From positions 62,001-126,000 of the forward strand of contig KZ478069.1 of NCBI GenBank assembly GCA_002837195.1: a stretch of DNA of 64,000 nucleotides. The letters are read 5' to 3'. Under the pieces are notes generated by a model. It did no database searches. It was not told the origin of the DNA and saw only the letters and a program-made list of their open reading frames with translations. The DNA comes from Enterobacterales bacterium CwR94. GTDB taxonomy: Bacteria > Pseudomonadota > Gammaproteobacteria > Enterobacterales > Enterobacteriaceae. The position numbers and the translations under genes were made by a program. Positions 9,466-24,832 of the stretch are shown here, one piece after another. Within the stretch, counting starts at the first letter, position 1. The number at the start of each line of letters is the position of its first letter.

Positions 9466-10739
9466 AAAAACTGTTGAGTGTAACTTTTTTTACTGGGTTA
9501 CTCACTTTGAGCAGAATGATGGCAGGGTTTTTAGTTTCAAAGGCTATCGCAGTTTATACCGGTACGGCTGGCATGGCATTGCTAGGGCAGGCACAAAATT
9601 TGATAACGATGCTTAATGGCATAGTTAATGCTCCAACTAGTAGTGCTGTAGTAAGATATACATCTGAATATTGTGATAAAGGTTTTGCAGCATGCTCGCC
9701 TTGGTGGCGTGCATCAGGGCAGTGGGTAATCTTATTTTGTGTTTCTCTTATTCCAACAGGCGTTATATTATCAAAATATATATCTTTATGGCTCTTTGAA
9801 ACACCAGATTATAACTGGCTAGTTTGTGTTATTTTTATAGTATTGCCATTTTCAGCAGTGTCCACGCTAATCAATTCTGTCATTAACGGTCAGCAACAAT
9901 ATAAAAAGTATATAGCTTTAGGTATTGTTTCTTTAATTATTTCAACTGTCGTTATGTTGGCATTAATTCTGTGGTGGGGAATTAATGGCGCATTGATAGC
10001 TGCAGCGATTCAGTCTGCTTTGATTGGTGTTGTCATGTTTGTCATATGCATCAGACAACCGTGGATGAAAATAAATTTATGGTGGGGAAAGGTAGGTACT
10101 GAACATCGACTAAAAATCGGTAGCTATATACTTATGGCTATTGCCTCAGCAATTAGTATGCCACTGGCATTAATTGCGATTAGAAAAATTATTATCGTGA
10201 ATGTAGGTTGGGATGCCGCTGGTCAATGGCAGGCTGTTTGGAAAATATCAGAAGTGTACCTAAGTGTTATAACTATGGCGCTGGGGATATATTTTTTACC
10301 TCAACTTTCAAAATTAAAAAATTATGTAGATATTAGAAATGAAATTAACAAGACGGCATTAATTATAGTGCCTGTAGTCATTTTAATGGCCTTGTGTGTT
10401 TACTTTTTGCGAGATTTAGCTATCACTGTTTTGTTTACTGAGAGTTTTAGAAATGCCCGGGATTTGTTTGGTATTCAGCTAATCGGTGATGTTTTGAAAA
10501 TTTCGAGTTGGCTCTATGCTTACCCTATGATATCTCGTGGTGCTACAAAATGGTTTGTTGGCAGCGAGATTGTATTTTCCATATCTTTAGTTGTTATGAC
10601 TGCTATTTTCGTTCCAGAGTTTAAAACAGATGGTGCTAATATTGCCTACATGATTAATTATGCAGTCTATTTTATTTTCGTTTTTACAGCAATGAAACAT
10701 ATCTTGCGTGATAAAAAGGGGCCTTATGAGTCTGCCTAA
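9462..10739 (+). CDS. wzx: O-antigen flippase Wzx (WzxE-like)
   Basis: A 425-aa membrane protein with about 12 membrane segments. Its N-terminal pattern ([21 protein letters not shown]) and layout recall the WzxE branch, which handles units bearing amino-deoxy sugars. It should export the finished undecaprenyl-PP-O-unit to the periplasmic face for Wzy. It overlaps fdtB (4 bp) and the next glycosyltransferase (14 bp). Base composition is low-GC like the rest of the operon core, unlike the flanking rfb and gnd genes. Confidence 0.88.
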   Translation: MKKLLSVTFFTGLLTLSRMMAGFLVSKAIAVYTGTAGMALLGQAQNLITMLNGIVNAPTSSAVVRYTSEYCDKGFAACSPWWRASGQWVILFCVSLIPTGVILSKYISLWLFETPDYNWLVCVIFIVLPFSAVSTLINSVINGQQQYKKYIALGIVSLIISTVVMLALILWWGINGALIAAAIQSALIGVVMFVICIRQPWMKINLWWGKVGTEHRLKIGSYILMAIASAISMPLALIAIRKIIIVNVGWDAAGQWQAVWKISEVYLSVITMALGIYFLPQLSKLKNYVDIRNEINKTALIIVPVVILMALCVYFLRDLAITVLFTESFRNARDLFGIQLIGDVLKISSWLYAYPMISRGATKWFVGSEIVFSISLVVMTAIFVPEFKTDGANIAYMINYAVYFIFVFTAMKHILRDKKGPYESA

Positions 10740-11580
10740 GATAAGTGTGATAGTTCCATGTTTTAATCATGAGCGCTATATAGATAAATGTCTCGAGAGT
10801 ATTAGGGGTTCCTATCAAGGCATTATTGAAGTCATAATCTGTGATGATAAATCAATAGATAACTCACTTCAAAAAATACAAGATTACTTGAGTAAATTTA
10901 CTGATAACAGCATCTCTTATGTTTTGCTGACCCATGATGTTAACCAAGGTATAACAAAAACATTAAATGAATGTGTTTCTCATGCAACGGCCGATTATAT
11001 TTATTTAATAGCTAGCGATGATTATCTTGTTAAAGATGGTTTAACGTTAGCAATGAACTGTTTGTTAGACAGTTCAGCTGATGCAGTAATATCTGATTGT
11101 TTGGTGGTAAATTCTGATGATTCAATATTGCATCAAAGTGCTTTTTTTGAATACCGCCATGCATCTTTAACCAATCTTCAAAAAAAAATAGCAAAAGAAC
11201 TAGTATTCAATTGGGTAGTTCCTGGGCCAGCATTATTACAAAAAAAGTCAGTTTTTATATCTCTCAATGGCTTCAACAAAGATTTAATGGCAGAAGATCG
11301 AGATTACTACCTACGTCTGTTAGCTTCGAAAAAGGTGGTTTTTAACGAACAGGCAATTGCTAACTACCGTGTTCACCTCCATAATGTTAGTAGAAGTAAA
11401 GAATACTTAGCTAAAGCCAATTCAGAATTTGCTGTAGTTAACTATAATGCCAGTAAGTTGTATAAAGGGTTGGCTAAATACTATCTTAAGACATATTGGT
11501 TTGACCTCAATAATGCCCCGGCTTTTTTAGTTTCAAAGCTTCGTAAATTTTTTAAAGTGATCTATATATTACGAGGCTAA
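10726..11580 (+). CDS. Family 2 glycosyltransferase
   Basis: GT-A fold glycosyltransferase, 284 aa from the ATG at 10726. The N-terminal ISVIVPCFNHERYIDKCLES pattern, the nucleotide-sugar aspartates in CDDKSIDNS and ASDDYLV, and the EDRDYYLRL motif are typical of GT2. It should add one sugar to the lipid-linked unit on the cytoplasmic side. Donor and acceptor cannot be deduced. The start lies within the end of wzx, and the Wzy-like gene starts 1 bp after its stop. Confidence 0.85.
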   Translation: MSLPKISVIVPCFNHERYIDKCLESIRGSYQGIIEVIICDDKSIDNSLQKIQDYLSKFTDNSISYVLLTHDVNQGITKTLNECVSHATADYIYLIASDDYLVKDGLTLAMNCLLDSSADAVISDCLVVNSDDSILHQSAFFEYRHASLTNLQKKIAKELVFNWVVPGPALLQKKSVFISLNGFNKDLMAEDRDYYLRLLASKKVVFNEQAIANYRVHLHNVSRSKEYLAKANSEFAVVNYNASKLYKGLAKYYLKTYWFDLNNAPAFLVSKLRKFFKVIYILRG

Positions 11581-11581
11581 A

Positions 11582-12895
11582 ATGGATAAACTTGAATTTG
11601 CGGAATTATATGCTTCACATCTTAGCGTCGGACTTCCAATAACAATAATAACAATATTGATTGTTTATTTTATTCTGAGAAAACAAATATACAGTTTGTT
11701 TGATCCCATGAATTTTATTATTATTTTAGGTGGTTCAAGTTACTCTGTTGTTTTTTTTCTATACTATTATGACTACATAACGGATTATTACTTTTATTCG
11801 TTTGTTGCAACGCAGACTGCTTTTTTTATCGGATTGTTATCAAACCGGAAGCATTCGCTGAAAAGAATATTTCAAAACAATAGCCACCCACTGCCTAGAT
11901 ATGCAGGGCCGATTACTGTAATTTATCCCCTATCAATAATCCTTTTTGTGCTATGTCAGTCTTTGGTTTACTACACAAGCGGTATACCGCTTTTAATGAC
12001 TTCGCGAATGGAGATATTTTCAGGAGGCGGAGGCTTCGGAATAGTTAGTAGAATAATTCAAGTTACCCAGATGATAACTATTGTCGTTGCATTTTATAGA
12101 CTTTTGTTTATTAAAAAAGGATTCCTTTATAAATTATTGGATTCTCTAGTTATAATTTTCGGTTTATTTGTAGCAGTATTAAGTGGTTCAAAATCAGCTA
12201 TTCTATTCATGATATTTAGTATTAGTTATGTTGCTATTTTTTCGCATCGTTTCGACGTCTCTCCAAAAATTTTCAGGAGAATAAATAGGATTTCTTTTTT
12301 ATTGCTTTTTCTAGGTATCATTGGCGGCATAATTACCATTGTTTTCCAAACGGGTAATTCAAACATTGAAAAAGCATTAACTGTTTTAGCTATGCGTTTT
12401 ATCAATACCGGTGATGTTTATTTCATGGCTTATCCCAATGGCCAAATAGAAAATATGGAGCATGGGAATTTTTTCTTAGCTTTATTTAAGGATTTTTTTG
12501 GTGCGTTTCGTATAATTGATTGGGATAAATTACCTGTAAATCTTGGACTGCAAATATTTTGGAGTATTTACAACACTGATATGATTTCTGGACCAAATCC
12601 ACGTCACAATGTCTTTGGATTATTCTACTTAGGACCAGTTCTATCTGTTTTTTATTCGTTTTCCGTTGCGTATTTTATAAGCTATATTAGAAATAAGGTG
12701 CTTCTGAAAACGAGTCCTGACTTTATGGGACTCATTTTGTATGTATTGCTAGCATCTAGTACTATATATATGGAACAGGATATGACCTATGCTATAGGGC
12801 AACTGATATCAATATCAATTGTATATATTCCTCTGTATATGTTTTCAAAGTTTTTAGTGTCCGCTAGTTATAAGTCGAGAAATATTCATGAATAA
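11582..12895 (+). CDS. wzy: O-antigen polymerase Wzy (candidate)
   Basis: A 437-aa very hydrophobic protein with roughly 10-12 predicted membrane segments and a large hydrophilic stretch (about residues 265-335) that could be the catalytic periplasmic loop. Wzy proteins share little sequence. The call rests on topology, on the position between glycosyltransferases in a Wzx-containing operon, and on the absence of any other polymerase candidate. Low GC and many Phe/Ile/Tyr codons are typical of O-antigen-specific genes. It overlaps the next gene by 8 bp. Confidence 0.75.
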   Translation: MDKLEFAELYASHLSVGLPITIITILIVYFILRKQIYSLFDPMNFIIILGGSSYSVVFFLYYYDYITDYYFYSFVATQTAFFIGLLSNRKHSLKRIFQNNSHPLPRYAGPITVIYPLSIILFVLCQSLVYYTSGIPLLMTSRMEIFSGGGGFGIVSRIIQVTQMITIVVAFYRLLFIKKGFLYKLLDSLVIIFGLFVAVLSGSKSAILFMIFSISYVAIFSHRFDVSPKIFRRINRISFLLLFLGIIGGIITIVFQTGNSNIEKALTVLAMRFINTGDVYFMAYPNGQIENMEHGNFFLALFKDFFGAFRIIDWDKLPVNLGLQIFWSIYNTDMISGPNPRHNVFGLFYLGPVLSVFYSFSVAYFISYIRNKVLLKTSPDFMGLILYVLLASSTIYMEQDMTYAIGQLISISIVYIPLYMFSKFLVSASYKSRNIHE

Positions 12896-13760
12896 GATTT
12901 ATTCTTTAATTACAACATATCAACCTGACATTAACGATTTAAAATTATTGGTTGAAAATTTGTCCAGGCAAAGTGAATTTATTGTAATATCAAACAATTC
13001 TAATTTTAATATTGATGAAAATGACTTTGTTAGTAATGCCCCAATGAAAGTGCTTAATTTTGGGAAAAATTTGGGTATAGCAGAAGCCCAGAGTATTGGT
13101 ATGAAGTGGGCTTTTGAGAATGGTGCTGACTTTATACTACAAATGGATCAGGACAGTACGCCCCACGAAAATATGATTCAAGAACTGCTCAAATGCTATG
13201 GAGAAATGCTTGCTTCGGGAAAAAATCCAGGCGTTATTGGAGTGCAAGATTATGATAAGATCACTGGGCATATAAATAAAGCAAGAGTAAAGAAAGGGGT
13301 TCCTATCAATGAAAATTACTTCGATGTTGATTGTACCTTGAGCTCTGGTAGCCTAATCCCCAAAAAAGCTTGGATGGCTATTGGTGGAATGAGAGATGAT
13401 TTATTTATTGATGCTGTCGATCATGAATACTGTTGGCGTTTGAAGGATGCCGGGTTTGATATTATTCGTAATAAAAAGGCTCTTTTAGCCCATCGGTTAG
13501 GTGATGGACGATTTAAAATTATGAATTTAATCTCCGTTGGAATGCCTGGGCCATTCCGTCATTATTATGCTACCCGTAATGTTTTTCTTCTTTTAAGAGA
13601 AAAGCATGTGCCTTTATTCTGGAAGTTTTCAAGCTTGCTTAAATTAGCTGGAAAATTAATCTTTTATCCAATGTTTTTACCTAATGGTAAGGAAAGATTC
13701 ACTTTTTTCCTAAAAGGGATTAAAGATGGCGTCAAAGGTCGTAGTGGTATAATGAAATGA
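12888..13760 (+). CDS. Family 2 glycosyltransferase, probably rhamnosyltransferase
   Basis: 290 aa. The protein resembles the enterobacterial rhamnosyltransferase (RfbF/WbbL-like) subgroup of GT2: a short N-terminal Rossmann strand (YSLITTYQP), NLGIAEAQSIG, the MDQDSTP metal motif, LSSGSLI, and DAVDHEYCWRLKDAG. That fits the complete dTDP-L-rhamnose pathway in the operon, but rhamnose as donor is inference. It overlaps the genes on both sides (8 bp and 4 bp). Confidence 0.8.
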   Translation: MNKIYSLITTYQPDINDLKLLVENLSRQSEFIVISNNSNFNIDENDFVSNAPMKVLNFGKNLGIAEAQSIGMKWAFENGADFILQMDQDSTPHENMIQELLKCYGEMLASGKNPGVIGVQDYDKITGHINKARVKKGVPINENYFDVDCTLSSGSLIPKKAWMAIGGMRDDLFIDAVDHEYCWRLKDAGFDIIRNKKALLAHRLGDGRFKIMNLISVGMPGPFRHYYATRNVFLLLREKHVPLFWKFSSLLKLAGKLIFYPMFLPNGKERFTFFLKGIKDGVKGRSGIMK

Positions 13761-14596
13761 GCAGTAAAATGGAAAAGTTTTCAGTGTTAATGAGTGTTTA
13801 TCATAGTGATAATCCTCATTATCTTGATGTAGCATTGCACTCCATCTATGACGACCAATTAGTTAAGCCAGATCAAATTATAATAGTTGCTGATGGAGAG
13901 CTACTTCAAACACAGAACGATATTATTGGAAAATTTATTTCCCATTGTCCCAATGGAATAGCAGAGCTATTGCAACTCCCGTATAATGTTGGCCTCGCTG
14001 CAGCGCTGAATACAGGATTGGAGCATTGTAGAAATAATCTCGTCGCAAGAATGGATTCAGACGACATATCAAGTCCAGACCGTTTTCAAAAGCAAATCAC
14101 TTTCATGTCAACTCATACAGAGATTGATGTGTGCGGCTCTTATATTGATGAAATAGATCCTGTCACTGAAACGTTCATTTCTACGCGTAAAGTACCATTA
14201 ACACATAACGAAATTATTGTTTTTGCGAGGAAAAGAAGTCCATTTAGTCATCCATCAGTTGTCTTCAGAAAGAATAAAGTTATCTCCGTCGGTGGATATC
14301 CGCCGTTCAGAAAATCTCAAGATTTTGCTCTATGGAGCAAGATGATAGTTAATGATGCTAAATTTGCTAATATCAGCGATGTACTTTTAAGGATGCGTAC
14401 TGGTAATGATATGATGGCAAGACGTGGAATTTCTCATTTAAAATATGAGATTAAGGTATTGGGATATCAAAGAAAAATTGGTTTCATCACTACTGGACAA
14501 TTTATTCATGTTCTGGCTATACGTACCTTTTTCCGCATTCTTCCAGGCAATTTCAAGAAAGTAGTCTATAAAATCATACGGAAATGTTACGGCTAA
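13757..14596 (+). CDS. Family 2 glycosyltransferase (AmsE-like)
   Basis: 279 aa. The sequence is of the AmsE/WcaA-like GT2 type: FSVLMSVYHSDNP at the N-terminus, NVGLAAALNTGLEHC, the ARMDSDDISSPDRF metal-binding motif, and KSQDFALWSKM. Relatives act in amylovoran, colanic acid and O-antigen synthesis. It is the last gene of the O-antigen-specific block; its start overlaps the preceding stop (ATGA). With WecA and two other transferases this gives four sugars per repeat if each acts once. Confidence 0.84.
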   Translation: MSSKMEKFSVLMSVYHSDNPHYLDVALHSIYDDQLVKPDQIIIVADGELLQTQNDIIGKFISHCPNGIAELLQLPYNVGLAAALNTGLEHCRNNLVARMDSDDISSPDRFQKQITFMSTHTEIDVCGSYIDEIDPVTETFISTRKVPLTHNEIIVFARKRSPFSHPSVVFRKNKVISVGGYPPFRKSQDFALWSKMIVNDAKFANISDVLLRMRTGNDMMARRGISHLKYEIKVLGYQRKIGFITTGQFIHVLAIRTFFRILPGNFKKVVYKIIRKCYG

Positions 14597-14767
14597 CTAA
14601 TTGTATATTCAGCGGTTTTTTCTTAATATAGTGCTGTTGACCTGATATCTATATGGGCCCATTCTGATCAATCCTTCACTATCCATCCCTATGTTTCCTG
14701 AGTTAATATCTAGGCCACATTTCGAGTCGCGCATTGTCGTGACGACCCTTCCTGACAGGAGTATGTA

Positions 14768-16174
14768 ATGTCCAAGCAACAAATCGGCGTCGTTGGTATG
14801 GCTGTTATGGGGCGCAACCTGGCGCTCAACATCGAAAGCCGTGGTTACACCGTCTCCATCTTCAACCGCTCGCGTGAAAAGACGGATGAAGTGATGGCGG
14901 AGAACACCGATAAGAAACTGGCTCCGTTTTACACTGTAGAAGAGTTCGTTGATTCGCTTGAAAAACCACGTCGTATCCTGTTAATGGTGCAGGCGGGTGA
15001 AGCTACTGACAAGACTATCGCTTCACTGACACCGCATCTGGACAAAGGTGACATCATTATTGATGGTGGTAACACCTTCTATAAAGACACTATTCGTCGT
15101 AATAAAGAGCTGTCAGAGCAAGGCTTTAACTTTATCGGTACCGGCGTCTCCGGCGGTGAAGAAGGCGCACTGAAAGGCCCATCGATTATGCCTGGTGGAC
15201 AGAAGGACGCATACGAACTGGTTGCGCCGATTCTGCATGACATCGCGGCGCGCGCCGATGACGGTGAGGCATGTGTTGCCTATGTGGGTCCAGATGGTGC
15301 GGGCCACTATGTTAAAATGGTCCATAACGGTATCGAATACGGCGATATGCAGCTGATTGCAGAAGCCTATGCGCTGTTAAAAGGTGGCCTGAACCTGTCT
15401 AATGAAGACCTGGCGAAGACGTTCACCGAGTGGAACAACGGTGAACTCAGCAGCTACCTGATCGACATCACCAAAGATATCTTCACGAAGAAAGATGATG
15501 TGGGTAAATACCTGGTTGATGTGATTTTGGATGAAGCGGCGAACAAAGGTACCGGTAAATGGACCAGCCAGAGCTCATTGGATCTCGGCGAACCGCTGTC
15601 GCTGATCACCGAGTCTGTGTTTGCACGTTACATCTCTTCACTGAAAGCGCAGCGTGTTGCAGCCTCCAAAGTGCTGACTGGCCCACAGGCGAAGCCTGCT
15701 GGCGATAAAGCCGAATTTGTTGAGAAAGTCCGCCGCGCCCTGTATTTGGGTAAGATCGTTTCTTATGCTCAGGGTTTCTCCCAGCTGCGTGCTTCTTCCG
15801 ATGAGTACAACTGGGATTTGAACTACGGTGAAATCGCGAAGATTTTCCGTGCGGGTTGTATTATTCGTGCGCAGTTCCTGCAAAAAATCACGGATGCGTA
15901 TGCAACCAATGTAGCAATTGCGAACCTGTTACTTGACCCTTATTTCAAAAATATTGCCGATGAGTATCAGCAAGCGCTGCGTGACGTCGTAGCCTATGCG
16001 GTGCAGAACGGTATACCAACGCCAACCTTCTCCGCAGCCATCGCGTACTACGATAGCTACCGCTCAGCGGTATTACCCGCTAACCTGATTCAGGCTCAGC
16101 GTGATTATTTCGGTGCTCATACCTATAAACGTACTGATAAAGAAGGTGTATTCCATACCGAATGGATGGAATAA
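14768..16174 (+). CDS. gnd: 6-phosphogluconate dehydrogenase
   Basis: Oxidative pentose-phosphate enzyme: 6-phosphogluconate plus NADP to ribulose-5-phosphate. 468 aa, identical length to E. coli Gnd. The [15 protein letters not shown] dinucleotide-binding motif, GVSGGEEGA and [13 protein letters not shown] active-site block are all present. It is a housekeeping gene that usually bounds O-antigen clusters and is an exchange point for them. The 171 bp before it separate it from the glycosyltransferases; a good GACAGGAG ribosome site precedes the ATG. GC content rises sharply from the preceding gene. Confidence 0.98.
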   Translation: MSKQQIGVVGMAVMGRNLALNIESRGYTVSIFNRSREKTDEVMAENTDKKLAPFYTVEEFVDSLEKPRRILLMVQAGEATDKTIASLTPHLDKGDIIIDGGNTFYKDTIRRNKELSEQGFNFIGTGVSGGEEGALKGPSIMPGGQKDAYELVAPILHDIAARADDGEACVAYVGPDGAGHYVKMVHNGIEYGDMQLIAEAYALLKGGLNLSNEDLAKTFTEWNNGELSSYLIDITKDIFTKKDDVGKYLVDVILDEAANKGTGKWTSQSSLDLGEPLSLITESVFARYISSLKAQRVAASKVLTGPQAKPAGDKAEFVEKVRRALYLGKIVSYAQGFSQLRASSDEYNWDLNYGEIAKIFRAGCIIRAQFLQKITDAYATNVAIANLLLDPYFKNIADEYQQALRDVVAYAVQNGIPTPTFSAAIAYYDSYRSAVLPANLIQAQRDYFGAHTYKRTDKEGVFHTEWME

Positions 16175-16190
16175 TCACCGCTAAGTAAGA

Positions 16191-16216
16191 AACCTCCCAG
16201 TTGGGAGGTTTTTTTT
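16191..16216 (+). terminator. gnd terminator
   Basis: Stem AACCTCCC/GGGAGGTT with a 4-nt loop followed by a run of T's, 17 bp past the gnd stop. Confidence 0.9.
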
Positions 16217-16315
16217 ACATTTTTTTTAAGAAAAGTCGCGTCGCATTTAGGTTTTAATTTATATACTTTCAATGGTTTGTACGGATTACATTCAGCGATG
16301 TGGAATGATTAAAAT

Positions 16316-17335
16316 ATGAGCGATAAGAATAAGCAACTTGATGTTGCACAGACAGCAGTGCGTCAGACGTTTTATAACAATGACGATGAGTTAGATTTGA
16401 TGGATGTCATCGCACAGCTATGGAAGGGTAAGGTCATAATTATTGCTGCTGTAGTGGTGTTTGTGCTGCTAGGACTGAGTTACGCATTGCTGGCAAAAGA
16501 GAAGTGGACGTCCGAAGCCATCGTCACGCAACCCAGTGCCGGGCAAGTCGCGAACTATAATGCGGCACTGAATGTGATGTATTCACAGTATCCGCAAGAC
16601 AAATTAGGCATTGCTGATTTACAACAGCAACTGTTTGCACGCTTCTACGCGTCGATGAATGCACAAGTGAATGCCCTACAGAATCTTGAAGAGCCGCTGG
16701 ATCTCAAAGTCGCTGAAGTGGTGAAAGGGCAGAAGGAGCCGTTAAGTGTGAGCTTCACTGCACAGACTGCGAAAGAGGCGCAAGCGCAGGTTACGCATTA
16801 CATCAAGCTCACCAATGATGATGTGGTGAAGGATTACGGTGAAGATATCAAACGTAACCTGGCCGTAAAAGAGCGTGAACTCACCGATAACCTGGCTTCA
16901 CAAGAGCTGGTTTTTGAATCGAAAAAGCAGCAGCGCATTGATGTGCTTAAACAGGCACTGAAGATTGCGCAAGCCTCGAACATTGTCGAATCAAACCTGA
17001 CGCAGGCTGAATTTTTGTCGGATGACACTTTATATATGCTCGGCTCCCGCGCATTGAGCGCAATGATTGCCAATGAGTCCACCAAGCCTTTGTCGTTTGA
17101 TGATTTGTATTATGGGACTCAGCGCGCTTTATCGGCCATCCAAAACCTGAAGATTCAGGTCGATAATTTACAGTCTTTCCGCTACATCATGCAGCCGGAT
17201 TTGCCCATTCGCCGCGAGAGTCCTAAGCGTGCGCTGGTCATTATCTTGTCAGCATTGTTGGGAGGATTAGTGGGGGCGGGTGCTGTGCTTGGCCGTAATA
17301 TGATGGCCAATTATCGCCAGCGCCATCCGCTTTAA
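16316..17335 (+). CDS. wzz: O-antigen chain-length regulator (Wzz/PCP1)
   Basis: Polysaccharide co-polymerase, 339 aa. It has an N-terminal membrane segment (about residues 37-58, VIIIAAVVVFVLLGLSYALL), a long periplasmic domain with helical Gln/Lys-rich stretches, and a C-terminal Pro-rich membrane segment (about 304-325) ending in a short cytoplasmic tail. It sets the modal number of repeats added by Wzy. It has its own unit between gnd and hisI, the usual place for wzz. No strong ribosome site is seen beyond GGAA. Confidence 0.92.
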   Translation: MSDKNKQLDVAQTAVRQTFYNNDDELDLMDVIAQLWKGKVIIIAAVVVFVLLGLSYALLAKEKWTSEAIVTQPSAGQVANYNAALNVMYSQYPQDKLGIADLQQQLFARFYASMNAQVNALQNLEEPLDLKVAEVVKGQKEPLSVSFTAQTAKEAQAQVTHYIKLTNDDVVKDYGEDIKRNLAVKERELTDNLASQELVFESKKQQRIDVLKQALKIAQASNIVESNLTQAEFLSDDTLYMLGSRALSAMIANESTKPLSFDDLYYGTQRALSAIQNLKIQVDNLQSFRYIMQPDLPIRRESPKRALVIILSALLGGLVGAGAVLGRNMMANYRQRHPL

Positions 17336-17350
17336 TCCCTGTCATAACAA

Positions 17351-17373
17351 CGGCCAGCAGCGATGCTGGCCGT
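17351..17373. terminator. Shared terminator between wzz and hisI
   Basis: A 10-bp perfect stem (ACGGCCAGCA/TGCTGGCCGT) sits between the convergent wzz and his operons. It is followed by TTTCTCTT on the plus strand, so it probably serves wzz and may act for his as well. Confidence 0.65.
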
Positions 17374-17378
17374 TTCTC

Positions 17379-17983
17379 TTACTGATGGCGCTGACGAAGA
17401 TTGTCAATAATTGCGCTCATATCTAACGACTGATCCTGCAATAGCACCAATAAGTGATAGATCAAATCAGAGGCTTCGTTGGTCAGCTCTTCCCGATCGT
17501 TCACCGTTGCCGCCAACGCCGTTTCAACGCCTTCCTCTCCGACTTTCTGCGCGATGCGCTTGGTGCCACTGGCATACAGACGGGCAGTGTATGAACTCTC
17601 AGGGTCAGCGTGTTTACGCGCGGCCAGCAGTTGCTCGAGTTGATACAAAAAGGCCCAGTCCGGTGCCGCAGGCGAAAAGCAACTGGATGTGCCGAGATGG
17701 CAGGTTGGCCCAATCGGATTAGCCAATATCAGGAGCGTATCCTTGTCACAGTCGGCAGTGATACTTTTCACCTGCAAAAAGTGACCGGAGGTTTCCCCTT
17801 TTGTCCACAGACGCTGCTTGGTGCGCGAAAAGAAGGTGACGTTGCCACTCGCCTGCGTTTCAGCCAGCGCGTCCTGATTCATGTAGCCATGCATCAATAC
17901 TTCACCAGAGATCGCGTGTTGAACAATCACTGGCATCATGCCGTCGGTTTTTACCCAGTCCAACTGGGCGAGTTGTTGTTCGG

Positions 17984-17990
<7 letters not shown>
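17379..17990 (-). CDS. hisI: Bifunctional PRA-CH/PRA-PH histidine biosynthesis protein
   Basis: HisIE fusion (203 aa) for steps 2 and 3 of histidine synthesis. The N-terminal half is phosphoribosyl-AMP cyclohydrolase ([18 protein letters not shown] with metal cysteine and histidine). The C-terminal half is phosphoribosyl-ATP pyrophosphohydrolase ([13 protein letters not shown]). It is the last gene of the leftward his operon and overlaps hisF by 7 bp. Confidence 0.97.
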
Positions 17991-23533
<5,543 letters not shown>

Positions 23534-23536
23534 GAC

Positions 23537-24436
23537 TTACTCCATCATCTTCTCAATCGGCAGCACCAGAATGGAGCTGGCTCCCAGGGCTTTCAGTTTT
23601 TCCATGGTTTCCCAGAACAGGGTTTCGCTGCTGACCATATGCATTGCCACGCGGCTTTGATCATTGGCAAGCGGTAACACGGTCGGGCGTTCAGCGCCGG
23701 GCAGCAGGCCAATCACTTCTTCTAAGCGATCGCTTGGCGCGTGCAACATAATGTATTTTGACTCGCGCGCTTTAATAACGCCCTGAATACGGGTCATCAG
23801 CTTGTCGATCAATTCTTGTTTGGCATTCGGCATTTCGCCATCGCGCTGGATAAGTACCGCTTTTGAACGATAGATCACTTCGGTTTCACGCAGGCCATTG
23901 GCCTCTAACGTGGCACCCGTGGAGACCAAATCACAAATCGCATCCGCCAGACCCGCACGCGGAGCCACTTCCACCGAACCGTTCAACAGGCAGGATTTAA
24001 AAGGCACGCCTTGCTTATCCAGATACTGCTTGAGGATGTGTGGATAAGAGGTCGCAATGCGCGCGTTTTGCAAGGTTTGTGGACCGTTGTACTCGGCATC
24101 GACGGGCATCGCGATGGACAAGCGGCAGCCACCAAAATCCAGACGGCGTAAGGTGAAATAGCGTGGGTCTTCTCCCTGAGCGCGACGGCTGAGCAGCTCT
24201 TCTTCCAGCACGTTCTCACCGATAATCCCCAGGTCAACAACGCCATCCATCACCAGGCCGGGAATATCGTCATCGCGAACGCGCAAAATATCGATCGGCA
24301 TGTTTTCCGCAAAGGCGATTAAGCGCTGCTGTTGAAGATTAATTTTAATCCCGCAGCGCGCCAGCAATTCGCGTGAATCATCGCTTAAACGCCCTGATTT
24401 TTGCATAGCTATGCGTAAACGTGAGTTATCTAACAT
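23537..24436 (-). CDS. hisG: ATP phosphoribosyltransferase
   Basis: First, feedback-inhibited step of histidine synthesis. It is the long-form enzyme (299 aa) with a C-terminal ACT-like regulatory domain; the sequence is close to E. coli HisG over its whole length ([20 protein letters not shown]). I chose the ATG at 24436, which follows a GGACAGGA ribosome site and gives the standard length, over an in-frame start eight codons upstream. Confidence 0.98.
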   Translation of the reverse strand: MLDNSRLRIAMQKSGRLSDDSRELLARCGIKINLQQQRLIAFAENMPIDILRVRDDDIPGLVMDGVVDLGIIGENVLEEELLSRRAQGEDPRYFTLRRLDFGGCRLSIAMPVDAEYNGPQTLQNARIATSYPHILKQYLDKQGVPFKSCLLNGSVEVAPRAGLADAICDLVSTGATLEANGLRETEVIYRSKAVLIQRDGEMPNAKQELIDKLMTRIQGVIKARESKYIMLHAPSDRLEEVIGLLPGAERPTVLPLANDQSRVAMHMVSSETLFWETMEKLKALGASSILVLPIEKMME

Positions 24437-24501
24437 ATTCCTGTCCTCTGTTCCTGTCACCTTGCGGCACTGATTTGAATGTTGTGTTATGCGCTCAGGC
24501 C

Positions 24502-24539
24502 AAAAAAAAGCCCCCGAAAGTGAATCTTCCGGGGGCTAC
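24502..24539 (-). terminator. his operon attenuator terminator
   Basis: On the minus strand, a GC-rich stem AGCCCCCGGAAG/CTTTCGGGGGCT with a short loop is followed by eight T's. It lies between the leader peptide and hisG as in the classical his attenuator. Slow translation of the histidine codons in hisL should favour the antiterminator fold upstream. Confidence 0.93.
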
Positions 24540-24599
24540 TTTTGCGTTCTGCACCACTGGAAGATCCTAATCGTCTCCCAGCACACATCGCCTGAAAGA

Positions 24600-24650
24600 C
24601 TAGTCAGGATGATGGTGATGATGGTGGTTTGTTGTTTGAACGCGGCTCAT
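24600..24650 (-). CDS. hisL: his operon leader peptide
   Basis: A 16-codon open frame reading MSRVQTTNHHHHHHPD, with six consecutive histidine codons, directly comparable to the E. coli leader (MTRVQFKHHHHHHHPD). It controls the downstream attenuator by ribosome stalling when charged tRNA-His is scarce. Confidence 0.95.
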   Translation of the reverse strand: MSRVQTTNHHHHHHPD

Positions 24651-24663
24651 AAAATTCTCGTAT

Positions 24664-24712
24664 GAATGACTATTCATTTGTGACAGTTAACCTAAACAAG
24701 TTATTGCACGAT
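24664..24712 (-). promoter_or_regulatory. his operon promoter region
   Basis: Upstream of hisL on the minus strand, the block TTGTTTAGGTTAA then ATGAATAGTCATTC mirrors the E. coli hisp1 arrangement (GTTTAGGTTAA and TTGAATAAACATTC) at the same distance from the leader. Exact hexamers were not resolved. The yefM-yoeB toxin-antitoxin pair found here in E. coli is absent. Confidence 0.6.
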
Positions 24713-24832
24713 GGCAACCCTTTTTTGCACTGTTTGACAGATTCTCACTCACCACAGCATTGCCAGCGAGAAGTGGCTCACGTAGCCTAGATTTTAATTC
24801 TAAGTCGGTGCGGTTTGCGCATGGGGTGAAGC

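Noticed and set aside
24651-24832. Possible yefM-yoeB toxin-antitoxin genes between hisL and yeeZ
   Set aside because: Synteny with E. coli suggested looking, but the gap is about 180 bp and has no matching frame.
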